A stretch of DNA of 64,000 nt, taken from NCBI GenBank assembly GCA_965232595.1, contig OZ246983.1, positions 3,472,001-3,536,000 on the forward strand, written 5' to 3'. The DNA comes from SZUA-309 sp965232595 (GTDB lineage Bacteria > Pseudomonadota > Gammaproteobacteria > Pseudomonadales > Azotimanducaceae). Shown piece by piece: positions 51,727 to 60,352 of this stretch (positions are counted from its first letter, which is position 1; every line of letters starts with the position of its first letter). The notes beneath the pieces were generated by a model. That model did not search any database. It saw nothing but the letters and a program-made list of their open reading frames with translations, and was not told the DNA's origin. The translations under genes were made by a program, and so were the position numbers.

Positions 51727-52821
51727 ATGACGGCTCTACCGAAGTCCGTGCTGATCACCGATGACACCATGCGCGAAGGTCTGCAGATCGAGCGCGCAGA
51801 CATCCCCGTGTCGGAAAAGCTCCGCCTGCTCGATGCCCTCGGCGAGACGGGCGCCAAGACGATCTCTATCGGCTCCTTCGCCCACCCGAAATGGACGCCG
51901 CAGATGGCCTGCATCGATGAGATCGCCGAGCGCTTCGAGCCGAAGCCCGGCGTCAAGTACACGGCCGCGGTGTTCAACCAGCGAGGGTACGATCGGGCCG
52001 ATGCCTACTACCCGAAAATCGACATCCGGCAACGCCGTTTCGGCACCCACGTGGAGATGTGCGACACCTTCGCGCGCCGCAACTACAACCGCAGCCAGGC
52101 ACAGCAGATCGCCGGGATGGCGGCGACCATCGAGCGCGCCCGGGAGGCGGGCGCGGAGCACGGGGCGGTGGCGCTGGGCAACCCGTTCGGCTCCAACTTC
52201 GAAGGCGCCTACACGCTCGAGCAGCGCCTGCAGCTGATGCAGATCATGGTGGACGCCTGGCACGAGGCGGGCTTCAAAGTGCAGCGCTGTGCGTTCGTCG
52301 AAGCGATGGGCTGGAACCTGCCGCACCTGGTTCGCGAGACCATGCTGGCCATTCGTGAGCGCTGGCCGGAGATCGAGGTCTTTCACATGCATCTGCACAA
52401 CCAGCGCGGTCAGACCCTGGCGAGCTACTACGAAGCGCTGCAGCTGGGCGCGACGGAGTTCGATACCTGCATCGGCGGGATGGGCGGTTGCCCTTATTGC
52501 GGTAACGGTCGGGCTGCGGGTCAGGTGCCGACCGAAGACTTTGTTGATCTCTGTCATGAGATGGGGATTGAGACAGGCTATAACCTGGACAAGCTGATCG
52601 AGGCCGCTGCCATCGCCGAGGAGGTGGTGGGGCATCCGCTCTGGGGGCACGTCTCCAAGTCCGGCCCGCGGCCGAAAGGCGATGACCGCTATCCCGCGGA
52701 CATGCCGTTCGTGGAGACGCTCGAGGAGGCGGCCCACTTCAGAAACGGCGCTGGCGTGTATGCCGGCCAGCTGTCGCCCTGGCGTGAAGGGGATGCGCTC
52801 AGCCAGCTGAGCGGAAGCTAG
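51727..52821 (+). CDS. HMG-CoA lyase-like DRE-TIM metallolyase
   Basis: 364 residues. ITDDTMREGLQIE (12-22) is the DRE-type metal and substrate motif, MHLHNQRGQT holds metal ligands H222 and H224, and the G-loop GGMGGCPYCGNGRAAG has the catalytic-type C255. Compared with HMG-CoA lyase it has Glu after Arg in the first motif, a second Cys (C258) and extra residues in the G-loop, plus a longer C-terminus. So it cleaves or forms a 3-hydroxyacyl-CoA-like C-C bond, with substrate unknown. Precedes the acyl-CoA carboxylase genes by 51 bases, resembling leucine/isoprenoid (liu/atu) clusters. Confidence 0.85.
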   Translation: MTALPKSVLITDDTMREGLQIERADIPVSEKLRLLDALGETGAKTISIGSFAHPKWTPQMACIDEIAERFEPKPGVKYTAAVFNQRGYDRADAYYPKIDIRQRRFGTHVEMCDTFARRNYNRSQAQQIAGMAATIERAREAGAEHGAVALGNPFGSNFEGAYTLEQRLQLMQIMVDAWHEAGFKVQRCAFVEAMGWNLPHLVRETMLAIRERWPEIEVFHMHLHNQRGQTLASYYEALQLGATEFDTCIGGMGGCPYCGNGRAAGQVPTEDFVDLCHEMGIETGYNLDKLIEAAAIAEEVVGHPLWGHVSKSGPRPKGDDRYPADMPFVETLEEAAHFRNGAGVYAGQLSPWREGDALSQLSGS

Positions 52822-52872
52822 GTGACGGGCGCGAAATCAGAGAATTGAGTTAGCTGTAGGGAGAAGGACTGA

Positions 52873-54507
52873 ATGCCAGTACTGCAATCCACGTTGGACG
52901 TCCGCTCAGAGGCGTTTCAGCAGAACCGATCCGACATGCAGGACGCCCTGGATGTTCTGGACGGGCTTCAGGCCGAAGCCGCCGAAGGTGGCGGCCCGGA
53001 GGCCATGGCGCGGCTCGCCAGCCGGGAAAAGATGCCGATCCGGGAGCGGGTCGCACGTGCCCTGGATCCGGACACGCCGTTTCTGGAGATCAGCTCCATT
53101 GCCGCCTGGCGTTCGCCGTTTGCGGTGGGCTCAGGGTTCGTGCTCGGGATCGGTGTGATCAGCGGCGTCGAGTGCGTGATCCTCGGCCACGATCCATCGG
53201 TTCGGGCCGGCGCCTTCAACGCGTTTAACTCGAAGAAGCTGATGCGCGGTCTGGAGATCGCCCGTGAGAATCGACTCCCCTACGTGCAGTTCGTCGAGTC
53301 TGCCGGGGCCGACCTCAGGGGCCAGGCCAGCAACGAAGACCCGGAAGCGGTCATTCAGCGCGACGAAGGCCACTTCGCCGAGTCCGGACGACTCTTCTAC
53401 GAAATCACCGAACTCTCGAAGATGCGGATACCGACGGTCTCCCTGGTGTTCGGCGCCTCTACGGCCGGCGGCGCCTATCAGCCGGGGATGAGCGACTACA
53501 ACATCTTCATCCGCAACCAGTCGAAGGTTTTTCTCGGTGGGCCGCCGCTGGTGAAGATGGCCACCGGCGAGGATGCTGACGAGGAGAGCCTGGGCGGGGC
53601 AGACATGCACTGCACGGTCTCCGGCCTGGGCGACTACCTGGCGGAAGACGAGATGGATGGAATCCGCATCCTCCGCGAGGTGATGACCCATCTGAACTGG
53701 CGAAAGCTCGGTCCCGGGCCCAGCCTGCCGGTGGACGAGCCGGTCCACGATCCGGAAGAGCTGCTCGGCATGGTCTCTAAGGATCTGAAGCAGCCCTTCG
53801 ACATGCGTGAGGTGATCGCGCGGATCGTCGACGGATCCCGATTCGAGGAGTTCAAGCCGCTGTACGGCCCGACCCTGGTCTGCGGCTGGGCGTCCGTGCA
53901 CGGGTTCCCGGTGGGTATCCTTGGCAACAACGGCGCGCTCTTCTCGGAATCGGCCGAGAAGGCCTCCCAGTTCATACAGCTGTGTAATCAGATCGACGTG
54001 CCGCTGCTGTTCCTGCACAACATCACCGGCTACATCGTTGGTACGGACTTCGAGCAGGGCGGCATCACGAAGAACGGCTCGAAGATGATCAACGCGGTCT
54101 CCAACTCGACCGTGCCGCACATCTCGGTGATTGTCGGCGCTTCTTACGGGGCCGGTAACTACGGGATGAGCGGCCGGGCCTTCGGCACCCGCTTCACCTT
54201 CATCTGGCCGAGCGCAAAGATCGCGGTGATGGGGCCGAAGCAGATGGCCGGGGTGATGTCGATCGTCGGCCGCGCCGCCGCCGCGAGGCGCGGCATCGAG
54301 TTCGATGAGGAGGCGGATGCAGAGCGTGCCGCCATCGCCGAGCATTGGGCCGAGGAGCGCTCGAAAGGGCTCTTCGCCACCTCACGGGTCTCCGACGACG
54401 GCATGATAGATCCGCGTGACACGCGCATCGCGGTAGCCATGGCGTTGTCCGCCTGCCACAGCGACAAGGTAGAAGGCACTAAGGAGTTCGGCACATGGCG
54501 GATGTAA
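52873..54507 (+). CDS. Acyl-CoA carboxylase carboxyltransferase (beta) subunit
   Basis: 544 residues. Carboxyltransferase landmarks: MPIRERVARALDPDTPFLEIS, FVESAGADLRGQASNEDP, GASTAGGAYQPGMSDYNI, LFLHNITGYIVGTDFEQGGITKNGSKMINAVSNS, GASYGAGNYGMSGRAF. The sequence is of the methylcrotonyl-/geranyl-CoA carboxylase group rather than acetyl-CoA carboxylase. It overlaps the alpha subunit gene by 13 bases. Biotin-carried CO2 is moved to a branched unsaturated acyl-CoA in catabolism. Preceded by a GGGAGAAGG ribosome site. Confidence 0.93.
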   Translation: MPVLQSTLDVRSEAFQQNRSDMQDALDVLDGLQAEAAEGGGPEAMARLASREKMPIRERVARALDPDTPFLEISSIAAWRSPFAVGSGFVLGIGVISGVECVILGHDPSVRAGAFNAFNSKKLMRGLEIARENRLPYVQFVESAGADLRGQASNEDPEAVIQRDEGHFAESGRLFYEITELSKMRIPTVSLVFGASTAGGAYQPGMSDYNIFIRNQSKVFLGGPPLVKMATGEDADEESLGGADMHCTVSGLGDYLAEDEMDGIRILREVMTHLNWRKLGPGPSLPVDEPVHDPEELLGMVSKDLKQPFDMREVIARIVDGSRFEEFKPLYGPTLVCGWASVHGFPVGILGNNGALFSESAEKASQFIQLCNQIDVPLLFLHNITGYIVGTDFEQGGITKNGSKMINAVSNSTVPHISVIVGASYGAGNYGMSGRAFGTRFTFIWPSAKIAVMGPKQMAGVMSIVGRAAAARRGIEFDEEADAERAAIAEHWAEERSKGLFATSRVSDDGMIDPRDTRIAVAMALSACHSDKVEGTKEFGTWRM

Positions 54508-56477
54508 CGCAGAAAACCATCACCAGGCTGCTGATTGCCAACCGCGGCGAGATAGCCTGCAGGATCATCCGCACGGCTCGGGAAATGGGCATCAGCACCG
54601 TTGCCATCTATGCCAACGCGGATGCGGAAGCGCCGTTCGTGAAAGAAGCGGACACGGCCATCGCGCTGAACGGGGATTCTCCGGCTGAGACCTACCTGCT
54701 GGTTGATAAGGTGCTCGACGCCTGCCGCCGCACCGGCGCGGATGCGGTGCATCCGGGCTACGGCTTTCTCTCGGAGAACGCCGATTTTGCCCGCGCCGTT
54801 GAAGCCGCGGGCATGGCCTGGGTCGGCCCGCCACCGGACGCCATCGCCGCGATGGGAGACAAGCTGTCGGCGAAGCAGCTCATGCAGGAGGCAGACGTGC
54901 CGACCCTGCCGGCAGAAGAGCTGGCGCCTGGCGCCGATCTCGCCGCGGCCGCGGATCGGGTGGGCTACCCGCTGCTGATCAAAGCGTCTGCCGGTGGTGG
55001 CGGGCGTGGCATGCGGGTGGTCGAATCGGCGGCGGATCTCGATGCTGCCGTGGATGGCGCCCGTCGCGAAGCCGGTTCCGCGTTTGGGGACGACACTATC
55101 TTCATGGAGCGCTGGCTGCCGGCCTGTCGCCACGTGGAGATTCAGATCATGGGTGATGCCCACGGCAATCTGGTGCACTGCTTCGAGCGTGAGTGCTCCA
55201 TTCAGCGTCGGCATCAGAAGGTGGTCGAAGAAGCACCGTCGCCGGCGGTCTCTGAAGATCTCCGGGCCAGGATGGGCGCCGCAGCCGTTGCGGCTGGTCA
55301 GGCCATCGGTTACACGTCGGCGGGGACGGTGGAGTTTCTGGTCGATGGGGATGATTTCTGGTTCCTGGAGGTGAACACGCGGCTGCAGGTGGAGCACCCG
55401 GTCACGGAGGAGATCACCGGGCTCGACCTGGTGCGGGAGCAGCTTCAGGTGGCCGAAGGGGCGCCGCTCAGCTTCGCGCAGGAAGAGCTCGCCATCAACG
55501 GTCACGCCATCGAGGTGCGGCTCTACGCGGAAGATCCGGCTCGGAACTTCCTTCCCTCACCCGGAACGGTCGAGTTCTGGGCGCCTTCCACGGCGGCAAC
55601 CGCTCGATTCGACTCGGGCATCGAGTCGGGCACCGTGATCGGCACCGCCTTCGATCCGATGCTGGCGAAGGTGATCGTGCACGCGCCAACCCGTCGTGAA
55701 GCAGCCCTGCGGCTGGCTCGGGTGATGGAAACGACGCGAATTCAGGGACTGACGACCAACCGGGACTTCCTGGTCGCCACCCTGCGCACGCCTGAGTTTC
55801 TCGCCGGCGATACCACCACGGACTTCATTGAGCGAGTAGCGCCGGCACCGGTGCGGGAAGCCAGCGAGCTGGAGCTGCATCAGGCGATGATCGCGGTGGT
55901 GCTCGAAGCGCAGGCCCGGCGACGGGCGGCAGCGAAAGTGCTGGCCTCGCTGCCGAGCGGCTGGCGCAACTCTCACATGCCGCCGCAATCGGTGCGCTTT
56001 GCCGGCGACGGTGATCCGGTGGAGGTCAGTTACGCCTCGAACCGGGACGGCAGCTTCAGCGTCAGGATCGGCGAAGCGAGCTATGCGGTGCAGCCGCGGC
56101 GGATGGGAGAAGGCACGGTAGCAGCGGACGTGGATGGCCAGCGAATCACCGCCGACCTGGATGAGCGGGATGGCAGCTGGTTCGTGCACACCACCAGCGG
56201 TGACCTGGTGCTCGAGGCCTTGCCGCGCTTCACGCTTCCGGGCGCCGACGAGTTCCAGGGCGGCCTTACCGCGCCGATGCCGGGCAAAGTTCTGGAAACC
56301 CACGTGGAGGTGGGGGCTGTCGTGGAGAAAGGGCAGCTGCTGCTGATCCTGGAGGCCATGAAGATGGAGCATCGCATCACGGCGCCGGTTACCGGCACGG
56401 TGACGGCCGTTCACGCCAGCTCGGGTGATCAGGTGGCCAACGGCGAGTTGCTCATCATGCTCGAGGAGGCCAACTGA
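54495..56477 (+). CDS. Acyl-CoA carboxylase biotin carboxylase/BCCP (alpha) subunit
   Basis: 660 residues. The biotin carboxylase domain (TRLLIANRGEIACRIIRTAREMGI, ASAGGGGRGMRVV, CSIQRRHQKVVEEAPSP, NTRLQVEHPVTEEITGLDLV) is followed by a linker and a biotinyl domain with K623 in LEAMKMEH. ATG 54495 lies 13 bases inside the beta subunit gene, so translation is coupled. Together with the lyase and beta subunit it makes a complete carboxylation route. The order beta-alpha with no hydratase between differs from standard liu clusters. Confidence 0.95.
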   Translation: MADVTQKTITRLLIANRGEIACRIIRTAREMGISTVAIYANADAEAPFVKEADTAIALNGDSPAETYLLVDKVLDACRRTGADAVHPGYGFLSENADFARAVEAAGMAWVGPPPDAIAAMGDKLSAKQLMQEADVPTLPAEELAPGADLAAAADRVGYPLLIKASAGGGGRGMRVVESAADLDAAVDGARREAGSAFGDDTIFMERWLPACRHVEIQIMGDAHGNLVHCFERECSIQRRHQKVVEEAPSPAVSEDLRARMGAAAVAAGQAIGYTSAGTVEFLVDGDDFWFLEVNTRLQVEHPVTEEITGLDLVREQLQVAEGAPLSFAQEELAINGHAIEVRLYAEDPARNFLPSPGTVEFWAPSTAATARFDSGIESGTVIGTAFDPMLAKVIVHAPTRREAALRLARVMETTRIQGLTTNRDFLVATLRTPEFLAGDTTTDFIERVAPAPVREASELELHQAMIAVVLEAQARRRAAAKVLASLPSGWRNSHMPPQSVRFAGDGDPVEVSYASNRDGSFSVRIGEASYAVQPRRMGEGTVAADVDGQRITADLDERDGSWFVHTTSGDLVLEALPRFTLPGADEFQGGLTAPMPGKVLETHVEVGAVVEKGQLLLILEAMKMEHRITAPVTGTVTAVHASSGDQVANGELLIMLEEAN

Positions 56478-56479
56478 CC

Positions 56480-57094
56480 GTGAAGCTCTACGACTACGAA
56501 GGCGCGCCGAATCCGCGGCGGGTCAGGATCTTCGCGGCGGAGAAGGGCATTGCGCTCGAAAGCGTGCAGGTGGATATCCGGGCAGGCGAGCAACGCTCGC
56601 CCGAATTTCTCGAGAAGAATCCGAGCGGGAAGATCCCGGTGCTGGAACTGGACGACGGCACCTGTATCGGCGAGTCCGTAGCGATCTGCCGCTATCTCGA
56701 GGGGAACCAACCCGAGCCGAACCTGTTCGGGGCTGATCCGCTGGAGCTGGCACTGGTCGAAATGCACCACCGACGGCTCGAGCTGGTTCTCTTCAGCCAG
56801 ATAGGCGTCAGCTGGGTGAACGGGCCCATCGTCACGAAGATGGCGGGCGTCGAGCCGAATCTGAGAGCCAAAGAGCAGAGCGACGCGACGGTGCACGCCT
56901 ACTACCGGCGAATGAACAGCGAGTTGAAAGATCGTCCCTTCATGGGGGGCGATCGCTTCACCATTGCCGACATTACGGCCGTCGTGGCGGTGGATTTTGC
57001 CACCGCGCTGGTGGGCCTCAAGCCGGAGGAAGACCTGGAGACGCTCTGGCGCTGGCACGAAACCGTCAGCGCCAGGCCCAGCGTTTCAGCCTGA
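56480..57094 (+). CDS. Glutathione S-transferase
   Basis: 204 residues. MKLYDYEGAPNPRRVRIFAAEKGI is a thioredoxin-like N-terminal domain, NPSGKIPVLELDDGTCIGESVAICRYLE holds the cis-Pro and the Glu-Ser gamma-glutamyl site, and the helical domain carries the N-capping box DRFTIADITAV. GTG start two bases after the carboxylase stop with GAGGAGG ten bases upstream, so it is in the same operon. It may detoxify a reactive unsaturated intermediate; this is inference. Confidence 0.9.
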   Translation: MKLYDYEGAPNPRRVRIFAAEKGIALESVQVDIRAGEQRSPEFLEKNPSGKIPVLELDDGTCIGESVAICRYLEGNQPEPNLFGADPLELALVEMHHRRLELVLFSQIGVSWVNGPIVTKMAGVEPNLRAKEQSDATVHAYYRRMNSELKDRPFMGGDRFTIADITAVVAVDFATALVGLKPEEDLETLWRWHETVSARPSVSA

Positions 57095-57130
57095 CGCTTC
57101 GGATGGGGTTCCGCGCCTCAGCCGCGAGCC

Positions 57131-57559
57131 TCAGTCGGCGAGCATCTCGCCGGAACCGCCAAACTCTGCCGGCATGTCTTTGAACTTGGGCAGGCCGTCC
57201 GGTACGGACATGGACTTCTCGCCGTAGAAGATGTGCATGCTGCCCTGATGCTGCAGGGTCGGGACGATGTTCAGATAGACATCGGTCATCCCCATGGCCG
57301 GGTGCTCAGACAGCACGTGCCCGCCGCAGTCCTGGCAGAACTTCCGATGGCTGGCTTCCGTGCGCGCGTAGCTGGCGAGTTTGTCGGCACCAGCGGTGAC
57401 CTTGACGTTCTCTGGCGACCAGAGGCTGAAGGCGTTGACCGGGGCCCCAGCCCACTCCGCGCAATCGGTGCAGTGGCAGTAGCCCATCATGTTCGGCTCG
57501 CCGGTCAGCTCGATCTGCACCGCCCCGCAGAAGCAGGCGCCCTGGTGTGTGTCACTCAT
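57131..57559 (-). CDS. GFA family protein, single domain
   Basis: 142 residues with one CENP-V/GFA zinc domain: ACFCGAVQIE, YCHCTDCAEWAG and KFCQDCGGHVL give the conserved Cys sets. An AGGGGGAAA ribosome site precedes ATG 57559. Reaction uncertain. Lies downstream of the TIR gene on the same strand (60 bases between) and is convergent with the GST. Confidence 0.88.
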   Translation of the reverse strand: MSDTHQGACFCGAVQIELTGEPNMMGYCHCTDCAEWAGAPVNAFSLWSPENVKVTAGADKLASYARTEASHRKFCQDCGGHVLSEHPAMGMTDVYLNIVPTLQHQGSMHIFYGEKSMSVPDGLPKFKDMPAEFGGSGEMLAD

Positions 57560-57619
57560 TGAGTTTCCCCCTATGTTGATCCTCTCCGTGTGCTCTATTG
57601 TCACATCATTCGGGCGCCG

Positions 57620-59503
57620 CTACATCCCGCCGGTTTCCGGCTCTGGGCTCAGGTTGAGTGCTGATGCCAGGGCCTGCATCCGGGGCTGCTCCCGGTAAGG
57701 CTGGGTAGCCGGAAACCAGCCCACCAGCCACGGGTACCAGCCGATCCGGTTGTCTCTGGCGGCTTCCAGCCAGCGGTACATGCTCTCTTCGTCGCCGATC
57801 GAGGCCGAGATCAGCGTCAGCGGGATGGCGTTGTCCTCTTCCTGCTCGATGGCGTTGAACACCTGCAGCGCGTCGTCGGCACGACCTGCCTTGGCGTAAG
57901 TGCCGCCCAGCGCCCAGGACCAGAAATATCGGTCCTTCAGCCGCTCGTGCGCTTCGATGGCCTTGTCGAATTCGCCACGGTCGGCGTGGGTATTGCCCAG
58001 CGCGAACCAGCCCAACGGGTAGTTGCGGTTCAGAGAGATGGTGTACTCAGCCTGGGAGATTGCGTCCTCGTAGCGTCCCAGCCCTCGATACTGATCGGCC
58101 AGCCAGCCGTTGTAGAAGGGCGACAGGGGGTTCAGCCGCCGGGTCTGCTCGCCGTGGTAGAGCGCTTTGTCTTTGTCGTCGAAGAGCTCGAGCAGCCAGG
58201 CATAGTGGTAGTGCGCGTCAACCAGGCTGGGGTTGATCTCCAGAGCCCGCTGCAGGTACTGCTCTGCCGCCTGCCAGTCCCACTCGAAGTACATCTTGTA
58301 CATGCCCATGGCGAGGTGCACCTCGGCGAGCGAGTCATCCAGCGCCAACGCCTTCAGCGCGGCTTCTCTGGCCTTTGGCAGCGCCGTTTCCGGAAAGAAG
58401 TTATGGCCAAGCATCGAGTAGCCGATGGCCATCCCGGCATTGGCCAGGGCGCTGTCCGGATCCCGCTCCAGCGCCTCGCGCATGATCCGGATGCCGCTGC
58501 GGTAGCCACGAAGCGTTTCCTTCCGGAGCTCAAACATGCCACGCAGGTAGGTTTCGTAGGTGTCCGGGTTCATCTCCTCCAGAGCGCGAATACGGCTTTC
58601 GTCATCGGCTGAGAGCTGCACGCTGATCTGCTCGGCAATGGCGCGGGTGATCTCTGCCTGCAGTGCCAGGATGCTGTCTACCGTTCTGTCGTAGGTCTCC
58701 GACCAGATGTTCTCCGCGGTGGCGGCGCTCACCAGCTGGATGATGATCCGAACCTGGTCACCTTCGCGCAGCACGGAACCCTCGACGATGTTGGCCACAC
58801 CGAGCACAGCGCCGATCTCCGAGACGGGCAGCTGGCGGTCGACCCGACGTACGGAAGTGGGGGAGGTGACGCGCAGCGACGAGACCTTGGACAGATTTGC
58901 GATCAACCCCTCATGCAGGCCTTCCACGAGGAAGGTTGCGTCCGGCTCCTCCGCCGTGTTTTTCAGCGGCAGCACGGCGATGCTCCGCTCGGCAACCGGC
59001 TCCTCGGCGGGGCGCAGGCTGAAGTAGCCGACGGCGGCCAGCAGCAGCACGGTGGCGGCGAGCCAGGGCAGCCATCGATTGTTTCGCTCTCGTTCTGGCG
59101 CTCTGGCCGGGCTGCTTCGTCCCGAGAGGGTCGCGTGAATGCCGGTGAGCAGTTGGGTCAGGCCTTCCTGCTCCTGCGGCCAGTTCTGCAGCTGTGCGGT
59201 TTGCGCCGCGCGAAAGCCCAGCGGGATCTGCGCATCGTCGAGCTGGGCTGGAACGAGGATGTTCCGCTCTCTGCCGGTGGTGGCTTCGTCGACCACAAAA
59301 TCCGAGTCGGCCGACGCCCGTGACCAGATCACCACCATGCAGCGGGCCGAGGCCATGGCCTCTTCAATCGCGGTACGGAATCGGGGGCCAGCGTGGATGT
59401 GCTGGTCCCACCAGACCTCCAGGCCCTCCGCCTCGATGGCGGCGACCAGCGGCGCTACGCGATCACGATCCTCTGACGCGTAGGAAACGAAGACATCAAC
59501 CAT
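57620..59503 (-). CDS. TIR-domain protein with one membrane helix, TolB_N-like domain and TPR repeats
   Basis: 627 residues. Residues 1-125 form a TIR domain (DVFVSYASEDRDRVAPLVAAIEAEGLEVWWD, then SRASADSDFVVDEA with E73 as a candidate catalytic Glu of NAD-cleaving TIRs). A helix at 143-162 follows. Residues 170-290 (SIAVLPLKNTAEEP, FLVEGLHEGLIANLSKVSSLRVTSPTSV, VLGVANIVEGSVLREGDQVRI) match the TolB N-terminal-like domain found in adenylate-cyclase-like proteins. About 310-600 is a run of tetratricopeptide repeats. The architecture suggests a periplasmic or peptide-binding tail and a cytosolic TIR head. Stand-alone; NADase activity is not shown. Confidence 0.88.
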   Translation of the reverse strand: MVDVFVSYASEDRDRVAPLVAAIEAEGLEVWWDQHIHAGPRFRTAIEEAMASARCMVVIWSRASADSDFVVDEATTGRERNILVPAQLDDAQIPLGFRAAQTAQLQNWPQEQEGLTQLLTGIHATLSGRSSPARAPERERNNRWLPWLAATVLLLAAVGYFSLRPAEEPVAERSIAVLPLKNTAEEPDATFLVEGLHEGLIANLSKVSSLRVTSPTSVRRVDRQLPVSEIGAVLGVANIVEGSVLREGDQVRIIIQLVSAATAENIWSETYDRTVDSILALQAEITRAIAEQISVQLSADDESRIRALEEMNPDTYETYLRGMFELRKETLRGYRSGIRIMREALERDPDSALANAGMAIGYSMLGHNFFPETALPKAREAALKALALDDSLAEVHLAMGMYKMYFEWDWQAAEQYLQRALEINPSLVDAHYHYAWLLELFDDKDKALYHGEQTRRLNPLSPFYNGWLADQYRGLGRYEDAISQAEYTISLNRNYPLGWFALGNTHADRGEFDKAIEAHERLKDRYFWSWALGGTYAKAGRADDALQVFNAIEQEEDNAIPLTLISASIGDEESMYRWLEAARDNRIGWYPWLVGWFPATQPYREQPRMQALASALNLSPEPETGGM

Positions 59504-59572
59504 CGCATCTCCTTCACGACCGGGTCGTGAGTCATGCGGTTGCAGCAGCTGGGCCGGGCCCCGCCGCGGTGG

Positions 59573-60349
59573 TCAGTCGTCGGTAATCCAGGCAGCGTTG
59601 CGCTTCTCCCGGAACGCTGCCATGCCTTCCTGGGCCTCTTCCGAGGCGAACATCTCTGCCGACCAGGGGGCGGTGCGGGCAAATCCTTCCTCCCGCGAAA
59701 GCTTCGTCACTTCCCTGACCAGCTTCTTGCATTCGATCACGGCGATGGGGCCACCCTGCCGGATCATCTCCACTTCTTCCTGAACCGCCGCTTCCAGCTC
59801 TCCTGCCGGCACTGCCCGATGGGCGAGGCCCATCTCGACTGCCTGATTGCCGTCAAACCGCTCGCCGGTGAGAAACAGCTTCATGCCGTGGTGCGAGCCG
59901 AGCTTCGGCAGGCAGACCACCGAGATGATGGCGGGTATCACGCCAATGCGGACTTCGGAAAAGCTGAACTGAGCCGAGTCGACGCTGACGACGATGTCGC
60001 AGGCGCCGACCAGGCCCAGGCCACCGGCAAATGCCGGCCCGTTGATCGCGGCGATCACCGGTTTCGGGTTGTCCTGAATGGCGGCCAGCAGATCCGGATA
60101 GGCGACCGCCTCGGCCCGGCCCTCAGGCAAGCCACGATCGTCCTTCAGATCCGCGCCGGAGCAGAAACCCGGGCCGTTGCCGGTGATGACGATGCAGCGG
60201 GCCTCGTCATCCTCGTTTGCGGCCTGGATGTGGTCGTAGACTTCCGTGATCAGCATGGCCGAGAGCGCGTTGCGCTTCTCCGGCCGGTTCAGGCTGATCC
60301 AGGCCGCCCCGTTCCTCACCTCGTAGAGGGTCTGCTCCGTAGACGCCAT
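59573..60349 (-). CDS. Enoyl-CoA hydratase/isomerase family protein
   Basis: 258 residues. Crotonase features: SLNRPEKRNALSAMLI, oxyanion-hole GNGPGFCSGADLKDD, AINGPAFAGGLGLVGACDIVV and FSEVRIGVIPAI. The first of the two catalytic glutamates (in the GGG-C-E-L-A position of classical hydratases) is not evident: the sequence is GGLGLVGA. The reaction may therefore not be simple hydration. Its ATG lies 3 bases after the stop of the ACAD gene, so the two form a coupled unit. Confidence 0.88.
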   Translation of the reverse strand: MASTEQTLYEVRNGAAWISLNRPEKRNALSAMLITEVYDHIQAANEDDEARCIVITGNGPGFCSGADLKDDRGLPEGRAEAVAYPDLLAAIQDNPKPVIAAINGPAFAGGLGLVGACDIVVSVDSAQFSFSEVRIGVIPAIISVVCLPKLGSHHGMKLFLTGERFDGNQAVEMGLAHRAVPAGELEAAVQEEVEMIRQGGPIAVIECKKLVREVTKLSREEGFARTAPWSAEMFASEEAQEGMAAFREKRNAAWITDD

Positions 60350-60352
60350 GGC

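Noticed and set aside
57620..59503. TIR gene as part of a Thoeris or CBASS defence cluster
   Set aside because: Neighbours are a GFA gene, an enoyl-CoA hydratase and a dehydrogenase; no ThsA, cyclase or other defence partner is present.
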